Assembly: GCA_027306925.1 (NCBI GenBank)
Contig: DAHUXW010000051.1
Coordinates: 1-34,520, forward strand
DNA from: Acidimicrobiaceae bacterium
Lineage (GTDB): Bacteria > Actinomycetota > Acidimicrobiia > Acidimicrobiales > Bog-793
Direction of reading: 5' to 3'
DNA: 34,520 bases
Each line of letters begins with the position of its first letter. Position 1 is the stretch's first letter. The notes below the pieces were generated by a model. The model was given only the letters and a program-made list of their open reading frames with translations. It searched no databases and was not told where the DNA came from. A program made the position numbers and the translations under genes. Shown piece after piece: positions 8,597-17,726 of this stretch.

Positions 8597-10129
8597 TCAG
8601 TGCACCCTGACGAGCCGCAAGGTATCCGCGACCGGCTCCGCCTCGCTCGGCGAGCCGGCGAGCACGACGACCACGTCCCCCGGGACGGCGTAGCCGGCTT
8701 CGACCGCACGCTTCACGGCAAACCACACGACGTCGTCCGTGCTCTTGGACTCGGCGACGTCGAGCGTGTCGACGCCCCAGCTCATCGAGAGCTGGCGGGC
8801 CGTGCGCGCGGACGGCGTCGTCGCGACGATCGGCATGGCCGGGCGAAAGCGCGAGATCGCCCGCGCGGTCGCGCCCGAGCGCGTGCACGCGATGATCGCG
8901 GCCGCGCCCTGCTCGGCCGCGGCGCGCCACGCGGCGCCCGTGATCGCCGCGGTGATCCGGGCCGCGGACGAGGGCGGGCCGGACACCTGCTGGACTCCGA
9001 GTCCCGCACCCCACGCCGCGTAGTCGAAGTCCTCCTCGGTCCGCGTCACGATGCGCGCCATCGTCGCGACGACGTTCACCGGGTCGGCACCGATCGCCGT
9101 CTCCGCCGAGAGCATGACCGCGCTCGTGCCGTCGAGCACGGCGTTCGCGACATCGGTCACCTCGGCACGCGTCGGCACCGGCGCGACGACCATCGACTCG
9201 AGCATCTGGGTCGCGGTGATCACCGGGCGACCGAAGCGGACGCCGGCGCGGATGATCCGCTTCTGGTGGTGCGGCACGTCCTCCAGCGGGACGCGCACAC
9301 CGAGGTCGCCCCGGGCGACCATCACCGCGTCCGTGACCTCGAGGATCGCGTCGAGGTCCTCGATCGCCTCGAGCGTCTCGATCTTCGCGCAGAGCATCGG
9401 CCCGTCCCTGCCGACCGCGCTCCGGACCTTCTCCATGTCCGCCGCGCGGCGCACGAACGAGACCGCGACCGCGTCGACGCCCTCGGCCGCGAGCACCTCG
9501 AGCCTTTCGAGGTCCTCGACGGTCGGCGTCGAGAGCTGCATGCTGCGCGCGGGCGCGGTGACGCCGGGGCGTCCCTGGAGCCGCCCGCCGGAGCGGACGC
9601 GGACGCGGACGCCGTCGTCCGCGTCGCCGAGCACGACGAGCGAGACGCCACCGTCGCCGAGCGCGACGGCGTCGCCCGGCTCGAGGCGGTGGACCACGTC
9701 GTCGACCGCGACCGCGATCCGCTCCGCGGAGCTCGTCGGCGACGTCGAGCCCGGCACGAGGAGCAGCTCGTCGCCCGCGACGAGCACGACGCCGCCCTCG
9801 GGGAACGGCGTGGCGCGGATCTTCGGCCCCGGCAGGTCTGCGAGGATGCCGACGTGCGGCGCGACCTCGCGAAGCGCGCGCATGCGCTGCACGGCCTCGT
9901 CGACGTCGCCGTGCGCGAGCGTGATCCTCGCGACGTCCATGCCCGCGTCCGCGAGCGCCCGAAGCGTCGCCCGGTCGTCCGACGCCGGTCCGATCGTCGC
10001 GACGATCCGGGTCCGGCGGTGCGGGACGCGGCGCCGCGGGGCACGGGCGCCCTCGGTGTCGTTCGCCACGTCACGTACGGTCGCCGTCGCGTCGCGGCTC
10101 GCGGGTCGAGGATCTCCGGCAGGCTCCAT
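8597..10129 (-). CDS. Pyruvate kinase (atypical active-site loop)
   Basis: RRTRIVATIGPAS, LPGPKIRA, AKIETLEAIEDLDAI, DAVMVARGDLGV, PVITATQMLESM, PTRAEVTDVANAVLDGTSAVMLSAETAIG. Confidence 0.93.
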   Translation of the reverse strand: MEPAGDPRPASRDATATVRDVANDTEGARAPRRRVPHRRTRIVATIGPASDDRATLRALADAGMDVARITLAHGDVDEAVQRMRALREVAPHVGILADLPGPKIRATPFPEGGVVLVAGDELLLVPGSTSPTSSAERIAVAVDDVVHRLEPGDAVALGDGGVSLVVLGDADDGVRVRVRSGGRLQGRPGVTAPARSMQLSTPTVEDLERLEVLAAEGVDAVAVSFVRRAADMEKVRSAVGRDGPMLCAKIETLEAIEDLDAILEVTDAVMVARGDLGVRVPLEDVPHHQKRIIRAGVRFGRPVITATQMLESMVVAPVPTRAEVTDVANAVLDGTSAVMLSAETAIGADPVNVVATMARIVTRTEEDFDYAAWGAGLGVQQVSGPPSSAARITAAITGAAWRAAAEQGAAAIIACTRSGATARAISRFRPAMPIVATTPSARTARQLSMSWGVDTLDVAESKSTDDVVWFAVKRAVEAGYAVPGDVVVVLAGSPSEAEPVADTLRLVRVH

Positions 10130-10208
10130 CACACCAGCATGCCCGAAGTCGTGCGCCGCGACGAGCCGGCGCACCGCGACCGCCCCGCAGGTCGCACGTC
10201 GGCGCCCG

Positions 10209-11477
10209 CTACGCGACGTAGGGGATCGTCTGCGGGCCCTCGGGGAGCACGCAGCACCGCGCGCCCGGTCCCGCGCGCTCGAGCTCCCCGGCGACGAACG
10301 CGGCCACGTCGGCGACCGGCTCGAGATGGGCCGACACGAGCGCATCGTCGCTCAGGCCGTCCGCGTGGACCGCGACGCGCGCCTCGGTCTGCACCCGCGC
10401 CTGGACCTGCACCTGCCACTGGTCCGCGACGGTGTGCGCGCGCGCTTCGATCGAGGCGAGGAGCTCGGCCGGCGACGACGCGGACGACAGGATCTCGCGG
10501 TAGGAGCCGTGGTCGGGGAAGCCGTCCGCGCACTGCGCGACGACCACGATGACGCCCCCGCGGCGCACGACGCCCGCCGCGGCGGACATGCCCTTCACCG
10601 ACTGGTAGAGGTTCTGGTCGAGCGGGTAGCCGGCGTTGCTCGTCACGACGACGGGGAAGCGCTCGGGCACGGGCTGCATCGCGACCTGCCGGGACCGGGC
10701 GCACGCGGCCGCGTGCATCTCGAACAGGTCCCCACCGAACGCCTCGACGATCCGCTGGCTAGCGTCGAGCACGACGTCGCACGCGAAGTGGACCCCGATC
10801 GCCGCCGCGATCGTGCGCACGTCGTCCTGGACGGGGTTGCCCTCGATCACGCCCCAGGTCGCACGCGGGTCGCCGATGCGCTTCGCGTCGTGGAGCACGA
10901 GCGTCGTCGCGAGCCCCGCGAGGCCGGGCGCGACGAGCTTCGCTCCGCCGGAGAAGCCCGCGAAGAAGTGCGGCTCGACGAAGCCCGTCGTGATCCGCAC
11001 GTCGGCCTCGACCCAGGTCCGGTTGACCTCGACGGGGACGCCGCGTCCCATGGCCCCGAGGTCGACGAGCGAGGACGCGTCGCGCGCGTCGTGGTTCACG
11101 ACCCGGACGCGCGCGAGCACGTCACGTCCGAGCATCGCCTCGAGCTCGGCGGGCGTGTTCGCACGGTGCGTGCCGGTCGCGACGAGCACGACGACGTCCT
11201 CGAGGCCGACGACGCGCTCGATCTCGTCGAGAAGGACCGGCACGACGACGTCGCGCGGCTGGGCGCGCGTGCCGTCGCAGATCGCGATCGCGACGCTACG
11301 CCCCGGCGCGAGCCGCTCGACGAGCGGCGGCCCGGCGACGGGCCGCCGGAGCGCCCGGAGCACCTCGGCGCGTGGGTCCGCGGCCGGGGGCCGGTGCGAG
11401 GGCCGCACGACGAGCGTGCGGTCGTCGGGGAGCTCGACGGCGAGGCCGGTAGTGCCGTAGGCGAGGTCGACGATCAC
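10209..11477 (-). CDS. LarA-family (nickel-dependent lactate racemase-like, DUF2088) protein
   Basis: ICDGTRAQPRDVVVP, VLVATGTHRANTPAEL, EPHFFAGFSGGAKLVAPGLAG, SNAGYPLDQNLYQSVKGMSAA; GTG start at 11477. Confidence 0.85.
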   Translation of the reverse strand: MIVDLAYGTTGLAVELPDDRTLVVRPSHRPPAADPRAEVLRALRRPVAGPPLVERLAPGRSVAIAICDGTRAQPRDVVVPVLLDEIERVVGLEDVVVLVATGTHRANTPAELEAMLGRDVLARVRVVNHDARDASSLVDLGAMGRGVPVEVNRTWVEADVRITTGFVEPHFFAGFSGGAKLVAPGLAGLATTLVLHDAKRIGDPRATWGVIEGNPVQDDVRTIAAAIGVHFACDVVLDASQRIVEAFGGDLFEMHAAACARSRQVAMQPVPERFPVVVTSNAGYPLDQNLYQSVKGMSAAAGVVRRGGVIVVVAQCADGFPDHGSYREILSSASSPAELLASIEARAHTVADQWQVQVQARVQTEARVAVHADGLSDDALVSAHLEPVADVAAFVAGELERAGPGARCCVLPEGPQTIPYVA

Positions 11478-11488
11478 GCGGGACCTCC

Positions 11489-12895
11489 TCAGCTCGCCGG
11501 GCTCACGGAGCTCATGTTGAACTCGGCGACACGAAGGGTCGGCATCGCGGTGCGGCTCGTCCACTCGCCCCACTCTCGCGAGAGCGCCCGCTCGCTACGG
11601 CCCGCCTCGACGACACGCCCGAGCAGGTCGACCGGGCTCTCGTTGAAGCGGAAGTTGTTGACGGCGCCGACGATCTCGCCGTGCTCGACGAGGTAGACGC
11701 CGTCGCGCGTGAGGCCCGTGAGCAGCAACGTCGCGAGGTCGACCTCGCGGATGTACCAGAGGCACGTGAGCAGCAGGCCGCGCTCGGTGCCCGCGACGCC
11801 CTCGTCGAGCGACGCCGCCGCCCCCGGGAGCTCGAGCGTGAGGTTGTCGACCGGCGGCGTGAACTCGGCGCCCGAGCGCGCGGCACCCGCGCGGTGGTAG
11901 CGGAGACGCTCGAGCCGCCCGCCGTCGACCCAGCGAGTCGGTCCGATCGCCGCGCCGTCGTCGAAGACGGACACGTCGCTCGAGGACGCGCCCGCCGCGA
12001 CGAACGGCTGGCACGCGAGCCCGTGCGCGAGCGGGTCGCTCGACAGCCGGAGTGGCGAATCGGAGAGCACGTCGCCGATGCGCGTCCCGCCGCCGGGGCG
12101 CGCGAAGACGCTCCGGCCGTCCTCGGCGTCGCGGCCGCTCGCCGCCTCGGCGAGCACGATCATCAGGTCCGCGACCGCGTCGGGCGGGAGCACGACGTCG
12201 TAGTGCCCCGGCGGCAGCTCGATGCGACGCGCCGCCCACGACAGGCGCGTCGTGACCCGCTCGTTCAGCACGACGATCGCGTCCGGCGCGAGCCGGTCGC
12301 CCCCCGCCCCGGCCCACGCGGACGCCGCGCCGTCCGCCGCGCGCGCGACGAGCTGGAGCGACGCCGTGGGCTGGACGTGGCGCAGGCGCGTCCCGGCCGA
12401 GGTACCGAGGTAGGTCGTCGTGCTCTCGTGGCTCGCGAAACCCGACTGCACGTGGCCGGCCGCCCGCGCCTCGCCGAACACCTCTCGCAGCCCGGCGACG
12501 ACCGGAGCGACCGCGTCGAACCCGGCGAGCACCGGCGCGTCGGCGAAGTCGGACGCCTCGCCCGCCGCGACGAGCGGCGCTTCGTCCTCCGCGGCCGTCG
12601 CTGCCCGGGCGTCGGACTCGGCCGCGGCGACCAGCTCCGCGACGTCCCCGCCGCCGCTCCGGCTCGCGACGCCGACCGAGGTGCCCGACGCCCCCGCGTG
12701 GAAGCTCACGACCGTGACCCTCCGGTCGCGGCGTTGCCCGTTCGTCGTGGTCGTGTTGTTCGCGAACCGGACGTCGACCTCGCTGCGCTCCTCCACGATG
12801 ACCGCGCACCGGCCCGCGGTCGCCGCCGCGAGCGCGCGCTCCACGACCTCGTGCGCCGGGTCGAGCGGCGTCCCGGTGCCTGCGACCGAGCTCAC
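11489..12895 (-). CDS. TldE/PmbA-family modulator of DNA gyrase / metalloprotease partner
   Basis: Paired with an adjacent TldD; VSFHAGASGTSVGVAS, YLGTSAGTRLRHVQPTASLQLVAR, LLLTCLWYIREVDLATLLLTGLTRDGVYLVEHGEIVGAVNNFRFNESPV. Confidence 0.87.
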   Translation of the reverse strand: MSSVAGTGTPLDPAHEVVERALAAATAGRCAVIVEERSEVDVRFANNTTTTNGQRRDRRVTVVSFHAGASGTSVGVASRSGGGDVAELVAAAESDARAATAAEDEAPLVAAGEASDFADAPVLAGFDAVAPVVAGLREVFGEARAAGHVQSGFASHESTTTYLGTSAGTRLRHVQPTASLQLVARAADGAASAWAGAGGDRLAPDAIVVLNERVTTRLSWAARRIELPPGHYDVVLPPDAVADLMIVLAEAASGRDAEDGRSVFARPGGGTRIGDVLSDSPLRLSSDPLAHGLACQPFVAAGASSSDVSVFDDGAAIGPTRWVDGGRLERLRYHRAGAARSGAEFTPPVDNLTLELPGAAASLDEGVAGTERGLLLTCLWYIREVDLATLLLTGLTRDGVYLVEHGEIVGAVNNFRFNESPVDLLGRVVEAGRSERALSREWGEWTSRTAMPTLRVAEFNMSSVSPAS

Positions 12896-12929
12896 GACGC
12901 GCCCGCGACGCGCCGGGCGGGCGCTACCG

Positions 12930-14438
12930 TCACCGTCCGGACTCCCCGAGCGTGTTCAACACGTTCACCTGCCGGAACAGCGCGCTCGGGCATCCGTGGC
13001 TCACGGCCGCGACCTGGCCGGGCTGGCCCTTGCCGCAGTTCATCGCGCCGGCGAGCAGGTAGGTCGACTCCCCGCCGAGAGCCCCGAGCGCGCCCCAGAA
13101 GTCCGTCGTGCGCGACTGGTACGCGACGTCGCGCAGCTGGCCCGTGATCCGGCCGTGCGAGATCTCGAAGAAGCGCTGGCCCGTGAACTGGAAGTTGTGC
13201 CGCTGCATGTCGATCGACCAGCTCTTGTCGCCGACCACGTAGATGCCGCGGTCGACGCCCGCGATGAGCTCGGCGGTCGTCGGCCCGGCGGCCCCGCCGT
13301 GCGCGAGCGACACGTTTGCCATGCGCTGGATCGGGATCATGAGCGGCGAGCACGCGTACGCGCAGCCGTTCGACCGGGCGAAGCCCGCCTCGGCGGCGAT
13401 CCGCCGGTCGAGCTGGTAGCCGACGAGGACGCCGTCGCGGACGATGTCGAACGCGGTCGCCGCCACCCCCTCGTCGTCGTACGCGACGGTCGCGAGCCCG
13501 TGGGGGGTCGTGCGGTCACCCGTCACGTCCATGAGCTCCGAGCCGTAGCGCAAGGTGCCGAGCTGGTCGAACGTCGCGAACGACGTCCCCGCGTACGCGG
13601 CCTCGTAGCCGAGCGAGCGGTCGAGCTCGGTCGCGTGGCCGACGGACTCGTGGATCGTGAGCCACAGGTTCGTCGGGTCGATCACGAGGTCGTACGCGCC
13701 GGGCTCGACGCTTCGCGCTGCGAGCTTCTCGGCGAGCCATCCGGGCATGGACTCGAGCTCCGACTCGAAGTCCCAACCGTCGCCCTCGAGGTACTCGAAG
13801 CCGCGCCCGACCGGCGGCGCGCACGTCCGCATCGTCTCGAACGCCCCCCCGGGACCGTCGAGCGCGAGCGCCTCGAGGCTCGGGTGGACCCGCACGCGGC
13901 GCTGGGTCGTCACGGTGCCCGCGAGGTCCGCGAAGTGCTTCTCCTCGGCGACCGCGTGGAGGCTGGCGGTCACGTGGTCGACGCCGGGCGCCGCGAGCAG
14001 GCGGCGGCTCCAGGCGCCGAGGAGCGCGACGCGCTCGTCGATCGGGACCGTCGTCGGGTCGCGGCGGTAGGGCGCCTCCCAGGTCGACTCACCGTGCGCG
14101 GGCTCGGGCGCGAGCTCGACCGGGGCCGCGCCGGCCGCCGAGGTGACCTTCGCGAGCGCGACCGCCTGGTCGACGAGGCCTCGCGCCGCGTCGGCGTGGA
14201 GCTCCACCGTCGCCGCGAAACCCAGCGCGTCGCCGTGGACCACGCGCACGCCCACACCGACCTCGACGTCGTCGGACGTGCCCTCGACCGCGGCGTCGCG
14301 CAGCGCCAGGTACTGGTCCCGGATGACCTCGACGCGCACCTCTGCGTGACGGCAGCCGAGCTCAGCCGCACGCGCGAGCGCCGCGGAGCGGATCGCCTCG
14401 AGCGGCAGCTCGGCGAGCGTCGGCACCGCACCGCTCAT
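12930..14438 (-). CDS. TldD-family metalloprotease
   Basis: HExxxH-type motif HESVGHATELDRSLGYEAAYAGTSFA; ELMDVTGDRTTPHGLATVAYDDEGVAA; GGAMNCGKGQPGQ-like C-terminus. Confidence 0.9.
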   Translation of the reverse strand: MSGAVPTLAELPLEAIRSAALARAAELGCRHAEVRVEVIRDQYLALRDAAVEGTSDDVEVGVGVRVVHGDALGFAATVELHADAARGLVDQAVALAKVTSAAGAAPVELAPEPAHGESTWEAPYRRDPTTVPIDERVALLGAWSRRLLAAPGVDHVTASLHAVAEEKHFADLAGTVTTQRRVRVHPSLEALALDGPGGAFETMRTCAPPVGRGFEYLEGDGWDFESELESMPGWLAEKLAARSVEPGAYDLVIDPTNLWLTIHESVGHATELDRSLGYEAAYAGTSFATFDQLGTLRYGSELMDVTGDRTTPHGLATVAYDDEGVAATAFDIVRDGVLVGYQLDRRIAAEAGFARSNGCAYACSPLMIPIQRMANVSLAHGGAAGPTTAELIAGVDRGIYVVGDKSWSIDMQRHNFQFTGQRFFEISHGRITGQLRDVAYQSRTTDFWGALGALGGESTYLLAGAMNCGKGQPGQVAAVSHGCPSALFRQVNVLNTLGESGR

Positions 14439-14685
14439 CGCGGGGCCCCCGGTGGCAGGTGGCAGGCGACGGCCGCGCCGGTGCGCGCCTCGCGCGCGAA
14501 CGGCTCCGACACTCCCACGCGACCTCCCCGGCCGTCGCTCCCGACGCCGCGCGCCCGGGCGGCACGCCGGGTCGGGACCCTGTTGCAACGCTAGCCTGCG
14601 CGTCTGTCGCCGTCGCCCCGGTGGCGGCACGGCGGCAGCCGGCACGGCGCACATCGGTCACGGCGTACAGCGTCACGGAGGAGTG

Positions 14686-16794
14686 GTGGGAGCACGGCAG
14701 GACGGCGCACGTCGTGCGGTGACGGCGGTCGGCGCGCTCTCGCGCGCGCTCCACGCCGGCGGCGGCTCGACGATCGGCGGGCGCATCGGGCTCGCGCTCG
14801 ACCCGGACCTGCTCGCGTCGCTCGCGGTCGGGCGCGAGGTCGCGCTCGTGTCCGGGACGAACGGCAAGACGACGACGACGCGCCTGCTCGTGGAGGCGCT
14901 CGGGGGGCCGGGCGAGGTCGCGACCTCGCTCGCCGGCGCGAACATGCCCGGCGGGCTCGTCGCAGCCCTCGCGCCGGCCCGCGACGGCGAGCCCGCGGTG
15001 CTCGAGGTCGACGAGGGCTACCTGCGCGACGTCGCGCGCGCCGTGCGCCCGCGCGCCGTCGTCGCGCTGAACCTCTCTCGCGACCAGCTCGACCGCGTCT
15101 CGGAGGTGCGGATGGTCGCGGCACGCTGGCGCGACGCGTTCGCCGAGCTCGACACGACCGTCGTCGCGAACTGCGACGACCCGCTCGTCGCGTGGTCGGC
15201 TGGAGCGGCGCGCGACGTCGTCTGGGTGGCCGCGGGAGGGACCTGGCACGCGGACGCCCACCACTGCCCCGTGTGCGACGCGGAGATCCGGTTCGCGGCG
15301 CCCGGCGAGGCCGCCGGCTGGTCCTGTCGCTGCGGCTTCGCCCGCCCCACGCCTCGCGCCGTGCTCGAGGGCGGCTCGCTCGTCCTCGACGGGCGCGCGT
15401 CGCCGATCGACCTGGCACTTCCAGGGCGGTTCAACCGGGCCAACGCGGCGATGGCCGCCGTCGCGGCGACCGTGCTCGGGCGGAACCTGGACGAGGCGAC
15501 TTCGGCCGTCTCCCGGGTCGGAGAGGTCGCGGGCAGGTTCGCGGTCGTGCGCGACGGAGCGATCGACGTCCGGCTCCTGCTCGCGAAGAACCCGGCCGGG
15601 TGGAGCGAGCTCATCGAGATGGTCGCGTCGGGCGCGCGACCCGTCGCCGTCGCGATCAACGCCAGGGACGCGGACGGTCACGACCCCTCGTGGCTCTGGG
15701 ACGTCGACTTCGAACGACTCGGCGGCTCGACCGTCGTCGCGACCGGCGAGCGCCGCCACGACCTCGCGGTTCGCCTGCGGTACGCGGGTGTCGCCCACCG
15801 CGTCGTCGAGGACCAGGTCGAGGCCGTGCATCTCGCGGCCGTCGCCGGGGGGGTCGACTACGTCGGCAACTACACGGCGTTCCAGCAGCTGAGGCGATCC
15901 CTCGCCGCCGCGCGTCGCGTCGAACGACCGCCCGCGCCCGACCCGGGCGTGCTCCGGCCGCCGGGGCCCGCGGTCGCCGCGCGCGCCCCCGGGCGCGCGA
16001 GTGCCCGTCGCGAGCGGCTCACGGTCGTCGTCGTCCACCCGGACCTGCTCGGGACCTACGGCGACGGTGGGAACGGGGCCGTGCTCGCGAGCCGGGCCGC
16101 ATGGCGTGGTCTCGCGGTCGAGCTCGTGCTCGCGACCTCCGACGCCCCGCTGCCGCGCGGCGGCGACCTCTACTGCCTCGGCGGCGGCGAGGACGGACCG
16201 CAGGGGCGCTCGGCCGCGCTGCTCGCGGACGGGGCGCTCGAGCGCGCGATGGACCACGGCGCGACGGTTCTCGCCGTGTGCGCCGGCTTCCAGATCGTCG
16301 GGACGACGTTCGCCGGGCCCGGCGGCGCGCCCCAGCACGGGATCGGGCTCGTCGACGTCGAGAGCGTGCGCGGCACCGGCCGCCGTGCGGTCGGCGAGGT
16401 CGTCGTCGAGAGCGTCGAACACGCGGCGAAGGGCGGCAACGGCTTCGCCCTGGACGCGGGCCTCCTGCTCTCGGGCTTCGAGAACCATGCGGGCGTCACC
16501 CGCCTCGGTCCGGGCGTGGCCCCGCTCGGGCGGGTCCGGTCGGGCGCGGGCAACGGGGCGGGCGCGGCCGGCCGGCCGGAGGGCGCGGTCACCGGTCGGG
16601 TCGTCTGCACCTACCTCCACGGACCGGTGCTCGCGCGCAACCCCGCGCTCGCGGATCGGCTTCTCGCGTCCGCGACCGGGGCCGCGCTCGCGCCCCTCGA
16701 CGACACGGAGGAGGACCTCCTGCGGCACGAACGGCTGCGAGGCGCGACAGGGAGATTGCGACCCGGCATAGGGTCTCTCGTGCGGGTAAGGTGA
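14686..16794 (+). CDS. Single-chain MurT-GatD fusion: lipid II isoglutaminyl synthase (Mur ligase domain plus class I glutamine amidotransferase)
   Basis: MurT part: VSGTNGKTTTTRLLVEAL, ANMPGGLVAAL, LEVDEGYL, NLSRDQLDR, Cys4 ribbon HCPVCDAEI...WSCRCGF, FNRANAAMA. GatD part: VVHPDLLGTYGDGGNGAVLASRAAWRG, YCLGGGEDGPQ, VCAGFQIVG, GFENHAGVT, YLHGPVLARNP. No stop between. Start is GTG 14686 or 14719. Confidence 0.9.
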   Translation: MGARQDGARRAVTAVGALSRALHAGGGSTIGGRIGLALDPDLLASLAVGREVALVSGTNGKTTTTRLLVEALGGPGEVATSLAGANMPGGLVAALAPARDGEPAVLEVDEGYLRDVARAVRPRAVVALNLSRDQLDRVSEVRMVAARWRDAFAELDTTVVANCDDPLVAWSAGAARDVVWVAAGGTWHADAHHCPVCDAEIRFAAPGEAAGWSCRCGFARPTPRAVLEGGSLVLDGRASPIDLALPGRFNRANAAMAAVAATVLGRNLDEATSAVSRVGEVAGRFAVVRDGAIDVRLLLAKNPAGWSELIEMVASGARPVAVAINARDADGHDPSWLWDVDFERLGGSTVVATGERRHDLAVRLRYAGVAHRVVEDQVEAVHLAAVAGGVDYVGNYTAFQQLRRSLAAARRVERPPAPDPGVLRPPGPAVAARAPGRASARRERLTVVVVHPDLLGTYGDGGNGAVLASRAAWRGLAVELVLATSDAPLPRGGDLYCLGGGEDGPQGRSAALLADGALERAMDHGATVLAVCAGFQIVGTTFAGPGGAPQHGIGLVDVESVRGTGRRAVGEVVVESVEHAAKGGNGFALDAGLLLSGFENHAGVTRLGPGVAPLGRVRSGAGNGAGAAGRPEGAVTGRVVCTYLHGPVLARNPALADRLLASATGAALAPLDDTEEDLLRHERLRGATGRLRPGIGSLVRVR

Positions 16795-17726
16795 TGCGAA
16801 TGGATGCCAGCGCGGGCATCGGGGGAGTCGGAGGCGAGCTGCTCACGCCGCTGGGCTGGAGTGAGCGCGCGAAGGCCTACGTCGCTCTCACGAAGCCGAG
16901 GATCATCGAGCTCCTGCTCATCACCACGATCCCGACGATGTTCGTCGCGGCGCGGCGCCTGCCCTCGGCCGGCCTCGTCGCCCTGACGCTGGTCGGCGGA
17001 GCGCTCGCGGCCGGCGGTGCGAACGCGATGAACATGGTCTACGACCGCGACATCGACGCGATCATGGAGCGCACGAAGAACCGACCGCTCGTGACCGGGG
17101 CCATCTCGCCGCGGGCCGCGCTCGTGTTCGCCGTGTCGCTCGAGGTCGCGTCCTTCCTCCTGCTGTGGAGCACGGTGAACCTGCTGTCCGCGGTGCTCGC
17201 GGTCTCGGCAACGGCCTTCTACGTCGGCGTGTACACGATGTGGCTGAAGCGCTCGTCGCCGCAGAACATCGTGATCGGCGGCGCGGCGGGCGCCGTGCCC
17301 GTCCTCGTCGGGTGGAGCGCGGTCACGGGCCACCTCGCGCTCGCCCCGCTCGTGCTGTTCGGCATCATCTTCCTCTGGACGCCGCCGCACTTCTGGGCGC
17401 TCGCGGTCCGCTACCGGGACGACTACGCGGCTGCGCACGTCCCGATGCTTCCCGCGATCGTCGACCTTCCGAAGGTCGTGCGTCAGATGATCATCTACAC
17501 GGTCGCGCTGTGGGCGCTGTCCGCGACGCTCGCGCCGGTCGCGCACCTCGGCCCCGTGTTCTTCGGGATCACGATGGTGCTCGGCGCGGCGTTCTTCTGG
17601 AAGGCGTGGTCGCTGCGCGCCGATGCGAGCCCGAAGCGGGCGATGAAGGTCTTCGGCTTCTCTATCACCTATCTCACGCTCCTGTTCTTCGCGATGGGTG
17701 TCACCGCCGTTGTCCGTCACCCCTGA
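16794..17726 (+). CDS. ctaB: Protoheme IX farnesyltransferase (heme O synthase)
   Basis: AYVALTKPRIIELLLITTIPTMFVA, ANAMNMVYDRDIDAIMERTKNRPLVTG, LFLWTPPHFWALA; start overlaps the preceding stop (gTGATG). Confidence 0.95.
   Translation: MRMDASAGIGGVGGELLTPLGWSERAKAYVALTKPRIIELLLITTIPTMFVAARRLPSAGLVALTLVGGALAAGGANAMNMVYDRDIDAIMERTKNRPLVTGAISPRAALVFAVSLEVASFLLLWSTVNLLSAVLAVSATAFYVGVYTMWLKRSSPQNIVIGGAAGAVPVLVGWSAVTGHLALAPLVLFGIIFLWTPPHFWALAVRYRDDYAAAHVPMLPAIVDLPKVVRQMIIYTVALWALSATLAPVAHLGPVFFGITMVLGAAFFWKAWSLRADASPKRAMKVFGFSITYLTLLFFAMGVTAVVRHP

Noticed and set aside
8492-11696. Long plus-strand ORFs (686 and 881 aa) opposite pyruvate kinase and larA
   Set aside because: Arg/Ala/Asp-rich shadow ORFs caused by high GC; the minus strand carries recognisable conserved proteins.
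14362-16728. 788-aa minus-strand ORF opposite murT-gatD
   Set aside because: Antisense shadow of a clear MurT-GatD reading frame.
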